Positions 47,340-56,905 of a stretch of 64,000 bases of DNA are shown here, piece after piece (position 1 is the first letter of the stretch; each line of letters starts with the position of its first letter). The notes under the pieces were generated by a model that was not told where the DNA came from, did not search any database, and worked only from the letters and a program-made list of their open reading frames with translations. The stretch is from Doryteuthis pealeii (lineage: Eukaryota > Mollusca > Cephalopoda > Myopsida > Loliginidae), in NCBI GenBank assembly GCA_023376005.1, contig CM042156.1:44467117-44531116 (forward strand), in the 5' to 3' direction. A program made the position numbers and the translations under genes.

Positions 47340-48008
47340 ATTCTGTTTATTTACATAATGATTTCGTCTGTTATTTCATAAGTCTGTAACCGAAAACTAT
47401 ATTACCTCACTCAAGTTACAAATTCCCTTAGTTATTGACAAAAAAAATCATTTACATTTCTCAATTGATTTTATTTTTTATTTAAACCTCTCAATTATTA
47501 ATAAAATTGTTTTACATTATATATACTTGTTTAACCATAATCTACATATTTAACAACATGCAATTATATTTTAATTTATATACAACAAAATAGCGTGTTT
47601 ACAGTGTAAACGGGAAGGTCTAATTTTCATATGAATTTATTTTTAATATTAATGTTATTTTATATAAATATGTGCATATGTATTATTGATTTCTAACTGT
47701 TTGGTTTTATTTTAATGAATATAAGCAAACATCTCTTCAGTGAATCTTAAATGAAATCCATTAACAAGAAGAAATAACTCAGTTTTATTCTTTACTTCCT
47801 CTTTAACTAAATACTTAAATTAGAAAAAAAACAATGAAGACGGGAGTGATGGAAGAGTAAGTTTCAGTTGTTCTATTTTTCGATTATACTCCCCTGTTTC
47901 AAATCATTTTTATCTGCATTCTTATTTAGTTTCATTAGCCTTTCTAATTTAATACGATATTTTATTTCCTTAAAACTTAATACTTGCACCTGTTTATATA
48001 TTGGCTAG
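47340..48008 (+). repeat. Helitron-like repeat, copy 3
   Basis: The reverse complement matches 12698-13312. The 3' end is GGCTAG (CTAG at 48005-48008) followed by T. The upstream hairpin is degraded (GCACCTGTTTATAT). Confidence 0.6.
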
Positions 48009-48526
48009 TATATTATATATATATATATTTCACATACCATCTCTCCGACACAAGCTCCATAAAACAACACTTTATTAAAAAACACCCAGAAAAATCTCAT
48101 CCTCCCCCGGAAATTAGAAAAATCTTAAACGACTTAAAATTATTTACATAAAAATAACAATAAGAAACGTCTTCCTACAGATCCTAGAAGCCATATGCAT
48201 TAATAATAAAATAAAAAAACCTAACATTAATAAAATAGCTCTTTAAAAGTCGGAGAACACAGTATTAAATATCTTCAATTACTAACACTTACTCTAACCC
48301 CCCCTCTTAAAAATAATAGACTCTCTGAATTTGATAAAAGCATAGATAACAAAACTAAAAAAAACTTAACTAAAAACAAATTACATTACCACCTCATGAA
48401 TATCGACTGGAGCAACAGTCGAAAGCGCTCGGGAAATAAGTAATGAAAAAATATCATGATCAACTCGATCCAGATTCAAAAAGGATAGCCAGTAGAAGAC
48501 TGGAAAAAATATCCATACAAAAAATG

Positions 48527-48527
48527 N
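48527..48527. other. Single ambiguous base (N)
   Basis: The only N in the window. It sits at the edge of the indel-rich region, consistent with a gap-filling or polishing boundary. Confidence 0.9.
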
Positions 48528-48661
48528 AAGAGAGGATAAAAAAGAATACTTGTGTTCAAATAACACATGCTTAAGAATATATATATATAATATATATATA
48601 TATAATACTATATTATATGTATATATATGTATATATATATATATATATATAATATATGCAA

Positions 48662-48880
48662 TGCAGTATACAGACAAAATTGATAGAAAAATGGACGAAG
48701 GATGCATTCTCCCATTCCCTAAAAAAGGCGATCTATGATTCGCCAAGAATTTACAGAAGCATTACTTACTGCCATAAGCTGCCAAGATATATAATGCCCT
48801 TCTCCTTAACCACATCCAACCCGAAATAGAACGGGAAGAAAAAAAAAATTGAAAAAGAAAAGGCCAAGATAGTCGTACCA
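48662..48880 (+). pseudogene. LINE reverse transcriptase N-terminal fragment
   Basis: The translation gives KMDEGCILPFPKKGDL, then after a stop FAKN, and after a frameshift AAKIYNALLLNHIQPEIERE. These are the first conserved RT blocks of RTE-like non-LTR elements (GCILPFPKKGD followed by AAKIYNALLLNRI). At least two frame breaks are seen. It is probably the same family as the fragments at 18615 and 21310. 48040-48500 may be more of the same element but is too damaged to assign. Confidence 0.7.
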
Positions 48881-49019
48881 ACAAAAATAATCTATTGGTA
48901 CAGTATTTGGCCAAAAGAAACAATTTATATATATATATGTATATAAGATATATATATATCATATAAACGCTAGGAGAACTGCTAATAAGTAAAAAGTGCT
49001 CAATAACTAAGTAGAGCAA

Positions 49020-49166
49020 AATAAAAGATAAATAATGAGTCAGACGAACCTACTATTAGTTTCGCTTAATGCTCTTCAGGGCTAAGATCTGAGTCAGATT
49101 TTAGCCCTGAAGAGCATTAAGCGAAACTAATAGTAGGTTCGTCTGACTCTTAGATTTATCTTTTTA
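49020..49166. repeat. Near-perfect palindrome, about 146 bp
   Basis: Arms begin GAGTCAGACGAACCTAC and meet at CTAAGATCTGA-G-TCAGATTTTAG. One mismatch is visible in the core and the outer ends fray. A TA array follows. Confidence 0.85.
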
Positions 49167-49283
49167 TATATATATAATATATATATATATATATAATAAG
49201 GGATGTAGCACTCTATGACGGCCTTTACATACAAAGCGATGTGTGTATGAAAACAGTTAAAATCCCCTTCGCATTCTGTAAGT

Positions 49284-49412
49284 GAAGACAGCCTAATGGT
49301 TAAGATGTCGGACTGGCACCCAACTGATCGGATTTCAATTCCGGCTGTAGGTAGCTAACAAATGTCTAGCCACACTGAAGAGACTTGATAAGTCGAAACA
49401 CGTGTCTGTGGA
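49284..49412 (+). ncRNA. tRNA-head SINE carrying an intact hammerhead ribozyme
   Basis: The tRNA-like head at 49287-49347 has an A box GCCTAATGGTTAAG (49291-49304), a B box GGATTTCAATTCC (49330-49342), a T-stem pair TCGGA/TCCGG and acceptor-like ACAG/CTGT. A hammerhead begins 27 bases after the B box and the TC/TA/GA array starts after it. Pol III transcription from the internal boxes would place the ribozyme in the transcript. A degraded copy of the same unit lies at 25342-25510. Pol III promoter plus hammerhead elements are known in schistosomes (Sm-alpha type); I do not know of this one. Confidence 0.75.
49369..49412 (+). ncRNA. Hammerhead ribozyme (complete, dimer-type stem III)
   Basis: Stem I CCACA (49370-49374) pairs TGTGG (49407-49411). 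The core CTGAAGA is at 49375-49381. Stem II is GACTT/AAGTC with loop GAT (49382-49394). GAAA is at 49395-49398. Stem III is the loopless palindrome CACGTG (49399-49404) closed by A and U. The cleavage triplet GTC ends at 49406. Every invariant core base is present. A loopless palindromic stem III cannot fold well within one molecule, and such variants linked to Penelope-like elements are known to act as dimers. Confidence 0.85.
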
Positions 49413-49415
49413 TGA

Positions 49416-49418
<3 letters not shown>

Positions 49419-49484
<66 letters not shown>
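49419..49484. repeat. (CT)n(TA)n(GA)n symmetric microsatellite
   Basis: A CT run, TA run and GA run, together an inverted-repeat-like tract. Confidence 0.95.
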
Positions 49485-49485
<1 letters not shown>

Positions 49486-49720
49486 CAATAGATAGATTAT
49501 AACCTTCCTCGAATTACCCCCTCCCCCTTTATCCGAGTGATATCTACATTTGCAACTCCCTATTGTCAACAAATCTTGCACCGAGTGACTTTACAGACAT
49601 CTGATGCAATGACGAACTTAACGTGACACACTATTTACCTCTATTTCATGTTTACTTAAATTTTATTTGGGAGAACAAAAAACACACGCTTCTCAAAATC
49701 AATCAATCTCTTTCACCCAC

Positions 49721-49724
<4 letters not shown>

Positions 49725-49802
<78 letters not shown>

Positions 49803-49880
49803 TGTGAAGCTATCGATCACACACGCAGGAACACACGCACGCGCACGCGCACACAACACTCACACACATGGTGGCTTCAC
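49725..49880. repeat. (CTGT)n(CT)n(TG)n and CA-rich tract
   Basis: A compound microsatellite. The overlapping frames are artefacts. Confidence 0.9.
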
Positions 49881-50033
49881 ATCTTTTGAACGATTGTTGT
49901 ATTTTCCACTTCTAAATGACAAGATCCATCACCTAAATATTCAAACATCCCCGCACCCTCGTTTATTTCGTCCGTGGTGTTTCAACGGCAATTTTCGTTT
50001 GGAGTCAATGAGAACAAAGTCTGGATTGTGGGT

Positions 50034-50750
50034 TAGGGTAGGTTGATTGGTAATTTTCACCTTTAGTTGTTAAGATTCCTAGCAAATAAGGCGATTAGAG
50101 TAACCTCCCTTGTCTTTCACTTTGAACCAAGCCGGTAGCTATTTTGAAAGTCTCCGTGCAAAATAAATAAATCTTAGAAACTTTTTCGGAAATAATACAA
50201 CTGTATGCTTTAACACAAAAATATCATAAAAATGTCTTCTTAATAACAATTAAGTGCATTTCAGATATTTTTATGCTAGGAATTTAGCCAATTGACTTTC
50301 ACTTTGAAACAAGACGGTAGCCATTTTGAAAGTGTTCGTGCGAAATATACATATCTTATAATCGTTTCGAAAACAATACAACTGCATGCTTTAATACAAA
50401 AATATCATAAAATGTGTTCTTAATAACAATTAAGTTAATTTCAGATAATGCGCACGCACAATTTTATGCTAGGAATTTTAACAACTAAAGGTGAAAATTA
50501 CCGGTTGATTTTTCACTTTAAAAAAATATCAAATTGTCCATCTATGCGAAAGTTGTGTGTTAGTATACCGAATACTGATACCAAAAATTAGATCTTTTAT
50601 TTGCACCATTGTTTGAGGAAATACCATCAAAGATCGTCTACTAAAATTCACTAAAAATCCTCGTTTTCGCAAAATTTAGCCGTTAGAAAACGAGGATTTT
50701 TAGTGCAATTTAGTTGATATTTTTAAAAAGTGATAAATCGACCTACCCTG
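50034..50750. mobile_element. MITE-like element with nested inverted repeats and internal duplication
   Basis: Outer ends read AGGGTAGGTTGATT (50034) and, inverted, AGGGTAGGTCGATT (from 50750). An inner inverted pair, GGTAATTTTCACCTTTAGTT (50048) and its complement (ending about 50503), flanks two tandem 182-bp units (50115-50296 and 50297-50478, starting TTTCACTTTGAA). A separate 19-bp-stem hairpin (CACTAAAAATCCTCGTTTT) lies at 50647-50702. No transposase and no clear target duplication. Confidence 0.65.
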
Positions 50751-51207
50751 CTGTGATTGTGCTTGACAGACTGGGGTGGGGCGACGTTTTTTAAAAAAAA
50801 GCTAAAAACTATACACAACGAGAAAAATCAACTCTGCTGGCCACCGTGAATGCGATACTCGCATATTATGCAATGTTGTCTCTCTCAGTGGCATTACAGT
50901 ACTCCCAGAGTAACAGCCATGGATGAGTGTATTAACACATATGTAATAAGGTCCCCTATGATTGGTCACCAATTTGCGTCTACACTGGTACTGGATATAT
51001 TTAAATGACTGTATACATTCCGAATAGATGTCATTCAAACACACATATACACACGCATATATATATATATATATATATATATACTTTGGTGTAGTACCAA
51101 GTTTCTTGGTACAAGGTGATTCTAGGCTGGTCCTATTCTCTACCAGTAGTTTGTTGTAGAGCTCAGGTTCTGTGTGAGAGTTCAATGTTTAATTATTGTA
51201 AACAGAG
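50751..51207. other. Unassigned, with (TA)n at 51057-51084
   Basis: No gene recognised. Confidence 0.4.
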
Positions 51208-51592
51208 CAAAGTTATTTGTGAATAAAAAGGCCTTAAATACCATGGGTATCGTGGTTATGGACCATTTCCACTCGTGGGTATCTAGCACCCACGAGCTTC
51301 TTCAGACCACTGGTATCTTTTATTTAGACAGGCACATGGCCAAACTCATCTTATATTCATACATTTCCCCGCCTCCAGGGGTTATCTTATTGCATTTTTT
51401 TCTTTTCGAGTGTCTTTTTTATTGGTGGAATTTTTTATTTCGGTGGGTCAGTCAAACCCAACTAAGGAATTAAGCACCAGACATAGACAGACACAAAAAC
51501 ACCGCCAACCACGTAAAGGAGGACAAAGAAATTCCACCAATAAAAAATGGTCCATAACCACGATACGCATAGTATTTAAGGCCTTTTTATTC

Positions 51593-51598
<6 letters not shown>
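51208..51598. mobile_element. Element with inverted arms and a hammerhead-like motif
   Basis: 51208-51270 (TTATTTGTGAATAAAAAGGC through TATGGACCATTT) is repeated inverted at 51538-51598, and ATTGGTGGAATTTTTT at 51422 is repeated inverted at about 51530. On minus, 51325-51241 shows GTGGT, CTGAAGA, a 9-bp stem II CTCGTGGGT/ACCCACGAG, GAAA, a short ATGGTCCAT stem III and ACCAC. Stem I GTGGT/ACCAC is intact but an A-G mismatch sits at the base of stem II. Inverted end repeats with a hammerhead fit a Penelope-like element remnant; no RT or GIY-YIG sequence is visible. Confidence 0.5.
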
Positions 51599-51637
<39 letters not shown>

Positions 51638-51640
<3 letters not shown>

Positions 51641-51905
51641 AAAAGATGTTATTTTTGTCTTATCGATTTCGAAGTAGAAACTTCATCTTCAGAGGTGCAT
51701 ATCAGAAATGTACGTACTTACGTTTTTTTTTTTTTGTGTGTGGTTATAATTTTTTTTTTTCTTAAAAGAGGAAAAAAATAAGAAAAAAAAATTATAACCA
51801 CACACACAAAAAAAACGTAAGCACGTACATTTCTGATATGCACACCTCTGAAGATGAAGTTTCTACTTCGAAATAGATAAGACAAAAATAACATCTTTTT
51901 GTTTT
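51638..51905. repeat. Palindrome with hammerhead-like cores in both arms
   Basis: Arms 51638-51760 and 51785-51905 are inverted copies (outer ACAAAAGATGTTATTTTTGT in the left arm; GTACATTTCTGATATG and CACCTCTGAAGATG in the right arm). Each contains CTGAAGA, then GAAGT/ACTTC with loop TTCT, then GAAA and ATCGAT or ATAGAT, on + in the right arm and on - in the left. An extra T precedes stem II and stem I has only two pairs, so these are probably inactive relatives. A TA array abuts on the left. Confidence 0.6.
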
Positions 51906-51986
51906 TATTTTTATACACATTGTAATTGCCTTCAAATCATTAAATATTTATAACATACTTAACAATGCTTCAAGCAAATTACCAAT

Positions 51987-51989
<3 letters not shown>

Positions 51990-52064
<75 letters not shown>
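51990..52064. repeat. (TA)n(TG)n microsatellite
   Basis: A TA run then a TG run. Confidence 0.95.
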
Positions 52065-52067
<3 letters not shown>

Positions 52068-52282
52068 GTTCATCCCAGCGTTCATAAATTTTGAACTATT
52101 CTAAGAGCACTAATTTTCCATTCAAAACATTTTTAAACAAACTGATCAACAAAAAACTATCACAGTCTCCTTACTATTCTGTGATAAATGAAGAAGATCT
52201 ACTAAACAGATTGAAACACTGCAGCGTTGGCTGAATAAATATCACTCATTTTATCTGAACCTGTGTTTTTTCAAATTTTTTA

Positions 52283-52284
<2 letters not shown>

Positions 52285-52354
<70 letters not shown>
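52285..52354. repeat. (CT)n(TA)n microsatellite
   Basis: A CT run then a TA run, abutting the 5' end of a SINE A. Confidence 0.95.
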
Positions 52355-52357
<3 letters not shown>

Positions 52358-52361
52358 TTAA

Positions 52362-52608
52362 TATGGATTAATGGTTATCATCGAAGGAAAGGGACTCGGT
52401 GACACGAGTTCAAATCCTGAACAAGGCTGTTTGCATTTCTTATAGTAAAGGTATGAATCCAACTATTCTATTGCCAACCCTGGCTTAATAGTAGGGCAGA
52501 CTGAGCTAATTAACTTTGATTAGGAAACCAATCTAGGAGAAGGAAAACCTGTTAAACTCCGCTTAAGAAATTGACCTTGTGTCGCATCCTGCTTGTGCGA
52601 TGGTTAAA
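52362..52608 (+). repeat. SINE family A
   Basis: tRNA-head remnant AATGGTTATCATCG and B box GAGTTCAAATCC. The body and 3' end are as in other copies (CTTAAGAAATTGACCTTGTG, ending GATGGTTAAATACACAC). Confidence 0.8.
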
Positions 52609-52690
52609 TACACACACACATATATATAGAGAGAGAAAAAAAACAGACAGAGACATAGTCAGTGAATGTGCATGTGTGTTATATTAAGAT

Positions 52691-52985
52691 GGGGCGCTCG
52701 TAGTGTAATGGTTATCGTCATATGAAATGGACACGCTTGAGCGTGTTCAAATCCTAGACGGTGCTGTTTGCATTTTAGCAAGCGTTAATACACTTGGGAA
52801 AGGTATACATCCTACTATTCTCCCTCTAGCTATGGGTAAATAGTAAAGCAGACTGGGCTGCTTAACCTTGCTATGGTAACCAATTTAGGAAAATTGATAA
52901 CTGTCTGAATTGATAACTGTTAAATTTCGCTTAAAAATTGACCTTGTGTCACATCGAGCTCATGCGGAGGGGTTGGTAAATACAT
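52691..52985 (+). repeat. SINE family A, full length
   Basis: The head GGGGCGCTCGTAGTGTAATG has an A box TAGTGTAATGGTTA and a B box TGTTCAAATCC. The body CTAGCTATGGGTAAATAGT follows and it ends GGAGGGGTTGGTAAATACAT. There is a small internal duplication (AATTGATAACTGT twice) near 52895-52920. Confidence 0.85.
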
Positions 52986-53200
52986 ATAGGTTATTGTCTT
53001 GTTATTTTGTCTGTAAAGGGCTGACAGCATATTACAGTAGCACTGCAAATTCTAGAGCTAGATCATTCCCATTGGGCTTCTTCATCCCATGGAAGGCAAA
53101 AGGCCACTACTCTCTGTCGTTCACAGCATGTTGTGCCTCACCCTCCTAAGTTTAATTTAACTAATTCAGTCGGCACAATGAGCTGCACAATCGTCAACTG
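52986..53200. other. Unassigned sequence
   Basis: No gene recognised. Confidence 0.35.
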
Positions 53201-53204
53201 ATAT

Positions 53205-53219
53205 CTCTCTGTCTCTGTC

Positions 53220-53308
<89 letters not shown>

Positions 53309-53405
53309 CACATACACACACTTAAACACTATATGTATATATATAAATATATATAGAGAGAGGGGGAGAGGGAGTAGAGGGGACAGAGAGACATACTGGT
53401 CGTAT

Positions 53406-53460
<55 letters not shown>
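53205..53460. repeat. CTGT/CT, CA and TA microsatellites
   Basis: (CTGT)n(CT)n at 53205-53306, (CA)n at 53406-53432 and (TA)n to 53460. Confidence 0.95.
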
Positions 53461-53461
<1 letters not shown>

Positions 53462-53483
53462 AGCACACACACACACATACATA

Positions 53484-53700
53484 AGGGGTCCCTTAGGTGT
53501 AGTTGCTAACATCATAGACTGCGACAGCGATGTAAGCGAGTTCGAACCCCAGTATAGCTATCACGTTCCCTTTTGAGTAATACCCTTGGAAAAGGTATAA
53601 ACTGCCTCCTTCCCCAACACCTATTCATATACGAGGATGGCTTTGGCATAAAATAACCCACGAATGCTGATATGCCAGTAAGCAAAGAACTTAAACCAAA
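53484..53700 (+). repeat. SINE family B, most complete copy
   Basis: The head GGGGTCCCTTAGGTGTAGTT has an A box TTAGGTGTAGTTGCTAA and a B box GAGTTCGAACCCC. The body AATACCCTTGGAAAAGGTAT and tail GGCTTTGGCATAAAATAACC then GATATGCCAGTAAGCAAAG follow. Confidence 0.85.
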
Positions 53701-53719
53701 CATGCGTACATATACATGC

Positions 53720-53755
<36 letters not shown>

Positions 53756-53757
53756 CG
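53720..53757. repeat. (GATA)n
   Basis: Clean GATA units between two SINEs. Confidence 0.95.
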
Positions 53758-53762
53758 GTATC

Positions 53763-53995
53763 GGTAGTCGGTAGCCTAAAGTAGCTATCAGCCAGACAGA
53801 AAGGGAGTCTATCCCCTTTTCAGTAACGCTATACCAAGGAGATTGTTTTTGCGTCGGAGGTGGAGTACCACGCCTACCATCAGCTCCTTACTATACCGTG
53901 TGCTACTCATACGCTGAGTTGGCGAGGGCCAGTATCTAACTAGGAACTTGTAGTTTCTAGGCAGACGCTCTACCGACTGAGCTAAACCGGCCCAG
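53763..53995 (-). repeat. SINE family D
   Basis: On minus the head GGGCCGGTTTAGCTCAGTCG and A box TTTAGCTCAGTCGGTAGAGCG (split here by length) lead the standard body. The 3' end is at the left (CTGATAGCTACTTTAGGC). Confidence 0.85.
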
Positions 53996-53998
53996 ATA

Positions 53999-54102
53999 GA
54001 TAAATATATAGATATGAATACACTGGGATTGATAGATAGATAGATAGATAGATAGATATGAATACACTGGGATAGATAGATAGATAGATATGAATACACT
54101 GG

Positions 54103-54141
<39 letters not shown>

Positions 54142-54298
54142 TGATTGATATATAAATAGATAGATAGATAGCTACAAATACACTGGGATAGATAGATAGA
54201 TAGATAGATAGATAGCTATAAATACACTGGGATAGATAGATAGATATAAATACACTGTGATAGATAGATAGATAGATGTATGGATAGGAATACACTGG

Positions 54299-54330
<32 letters not shown>

Positions 54331-54378
54331 CAAATACACTGGGATAGATAGATAGATGGATGGATAGGAATACACTGG

Positions 54379-54422
<44 letters not shown>

Positions 54423-54464
54423 TAAATACACTGGGATATATAGATGGATGGATAGGAATACACT

Positions 54465-54524
<60 letters not shown>

Positions 54525-54619
54525 TAGATAGATAGATAGATAGATAGCTATAAATACACTGGGGTAGATATATAGATTGATAGATAGATAGATAGATAGA
54601 TAGATATGAATACACTGGC

Positions 54620-54657
<38 letters not shown>

Positions 54658-54720
54658 TGATATGAATACACTGGCATAGATAGATAGGTAGGTAGGTAGG
54701 TAGATAGATTGATATATTCG
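53999..54720. repeat. GATA minisatellite with recurring TACACTGG spacer
   Basis: Blocks of (GATA)n are separated by AATACACTGGGATA (some GGCATA or GTGATA) at irregular intervals, at least 14 times, with variants of the preceding word (ATGAATACA, GCTATAAATACA, GCTACAAATACA, AGGAATACA). A pure (TA)n block at 54470-54521 interrupts it. Adjacent blocks share variants, which points to unit duplication. Confidence 0.9.
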
Positions 54721-54721
54721 T

Positions 54722-55181
54722 AAATACAGACATTTATGTAGATCTTTGTGTCGTTGAATTAGTGCGTGCTTTTTTTTGCGTAAGATCTGTCATCGCCGAC
54801 AGCTAATTTTTATTGATTTTTGCTTGAGCACCACTTATGTGGAGTATTTTGAGAAATTTGCAAAAATTACACAACAAATAACGTATAATCGAAAAGGAAA
54901 GAAAGAAGAGAAACACAATGGAGTTTGGGCGAACGAATACAAAACTAGTTTTTTTTAAATAGATTTTTTCAAACGGCACAACGCACTTTCGTTCAGACCA
55001 GCAACATCTATTCTACATGTCGACATTTCCTGTGTAAACGTTAAATCTTTTATCTCACTTGAATAATCTTATATACTTACTAAATGTACGTAGATGATTA
55101 TGAAACAATTAGAAATTAGCAAAACAATGTCTTTGAAATAATTCTATTATCTATCTATTGATAAAATTTGCATTATGTTTA
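54722..55181. other. Unassigned sequence
   Basis: No recognised feature. Confidence 0.4.
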
Positions 55182-55802
55182 CTAGCAAATATATGCACCC
55201 TCCGGGTGCAAGTATTTAAGTTTTAATGTAATAAAATATTATATTAGAAAGGCCAATGAAACTAAATAAGAATGCAGATAAAAAATATTTGAAACAGAGG
55301 GGGGTATAATCGAAATATAGAACAACTGAAACTTACTCTTCCATCACTCTCGTCTTTCATTGTTATTTTTTCTAATTTAAGTATTTAGTTATAAGAGGAA
55401 GTAAAGAATAAAATGATATTATTTTATCTTGTTAATGGATTTCATTTAAGATTCATTGAAGAGATTTTTGCTTATATTCATTAAAATAAAACCAAACAGT
55501 TAGAAATCAATAATACTAAGCACATATTTATTAAATTCGATTTTTTAATATTAATATGCAAATTAGCCTTCCCGTTCACACTGTAAACTGCTATTTTGTT
55601 GTATATATAAATATAATTGCATATTGTCAGTATGGAGACACAGTTAACAGTATTAATAATGAAAGACAATTTTATTAATAATTGAGGTTTAAATAAAAAT
55701 AAAATCATGGAGAATGTGATGTCAATAACTAAGAGAATTGTGACTTGAGTAGGAATATAGTTTCGGTTACAGACAGAAAAACACACAATCTCCATTATAA
55801 TA
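55182..55802 (-). mobile_element. Helitron-like non-autonomous repeat, copy 2
   Basis: The hairpin GCACCCTCCGGGTGC is at 55195-55209 and CTAG at 55182-55185; on minus the CTAG is followed by T. It is about 85-90% similar by eye to 12698-13312 across the whole length. Unlike copy 1, its 3' flank is not a TA array, which supports CTAG as the true end. Confidence 0.65.
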
Positions 55803-55825
55803 AGATATATTATCTTAACTTGCTG

Positions 55826-56110
55826 TGTTGGTTGGTTGGTTGGATTTTACGGCATGTCAACTCTTGTTGGGTTATTTTACGCCGGATACATTTTGCTTTA
55901 TTCATTCCTGTTGGTTATTCAATTCTTTTAATTCATATTTTAAACACATTTGTAAAACTCATTTGTTTTCCTATATAATCAATAGATAGAACCCTAACAG
56001 GTACTACCACTGCGGGTTAAAGCGATCCTGGAAGTAACAGCAATGAAGGGGTACTCAACACTCCCCAGAGATCCAGAATTGGAACCTCATGACTAGATGC
56101 AGTTTATAGT
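55826..56110 (-). repeat. SINE-like family C
   Basis: It starts with (GGTT)n, TTTTACGGCATGTCAACTC and GGGTTATTTTACGCCGGATA. It ends with CCGCAGTGGTAGTACCTGT (minus) and GGTTCCAATTCTGG, the latter B-box-like. Two further copies lie at 58936-59275 and 59746-60003. Confidence 0.75.
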
Positions 56111-56354
56111 CATATCCCGGACACTAAGACCCTCAGTCACTGCCTTTTAGCGCATATATGTTAAAAAGGATATGTAGGTTTGCCATAAGAGCAATAGGGT
56201 CAGGACAATCATATATCTGCTAGGATTTGACGTAACCAATCGATTAATAGAATGGGGGCCTCTCCGACCGCACGTCTAGCCCAAGTAAGGACCAAAGTGG
56301 AGTGTTACGTTGCAGGCAAGTACAGTGTATTGAACAACGCCCCCCCCCCTGTAT
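56111..56354. other. Unassigned sequence
   Basis: No gene recognised; ends in a C run at 56341. Confidence 0.35.
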
Positions 56355-56905
56355 CAGGTTTTTGTCAATTTGACAAAAGCTTTTGATACAGTTAATAGAG
56401 ATGCACTTTGGACGATATTGGGTAAAGTTGGGTGCCTACCAATATTTGTGAATATACTCAAGCGGTTGCACAATGGTATGAAAGTTAGAATTGTCATGAG
56501 TGGTAGATTGTCGGATGAAATGCCAATAGATAATGGGGTTAAGCAGGGAGATGTCTTGGCCCCAACACTATTCTCAATATTATTTTCTGTAATATTAACT
56601 CATGCATTCCAGCATTCTGAAAAGGGTGTCCTATTGGAATTTTGAACTCCAGAAAGGGTTTTCGACGTGAGAAGATTCAACTTCAAGTCGAGGACAGTAT
56701 ATACCCTTATTAGATAGTTCCTTTACGTCGACGATGTTGACGTTCTGGTTCATACTGAGGATGATATTCAAAATATTGTGAACCTATTTGCAGCCTCGTG
56801 CACTGCTTTTGGATTAAAAATAAGTTTGACGAAAACAAAGGTAATGTTCACTCCAGTAAAAAGTTGACCGTGTATCAAGCCAACTATAACCATTCATGGT
56901 ACTCG
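56355..56905 (+). pseudogene. Non-LTR reverse transcriptase remnant (second LINE family)
   Basis: One continuous frame encodes RT blocks: VNLTKAFDTVNRDALWTILG, NGVKQGDVLAPTLFSILFSV, then after an in-frame TGA at 56643 FDVRRFNFKSRTVYTL, and after a TAG at 56715 the catalytic box FLYVDDVDVLVH, then FGLKISLTKTKVMFTP. The YVDD box and KTKVM thumb motif are intact. The two stops and the missing N- and C-terminal parts mark a dead copy. The sequence differs from the RTE-like family at 18.6 kb. Confidence 0.85.

Noticed and set aside
49284..49350. Possible stand-alone tRNA gene
   Set aside because: The acceptor stem is partial, the anticodon arm is not convincing, and a related copy at 25.4 kb shows it is a SINE head.
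54172..54677. 150-residue tyrosine/serine/isoleucine frames
   Set aside because: These encode the GATA/TATC tetranucleotide repeat in different frames.
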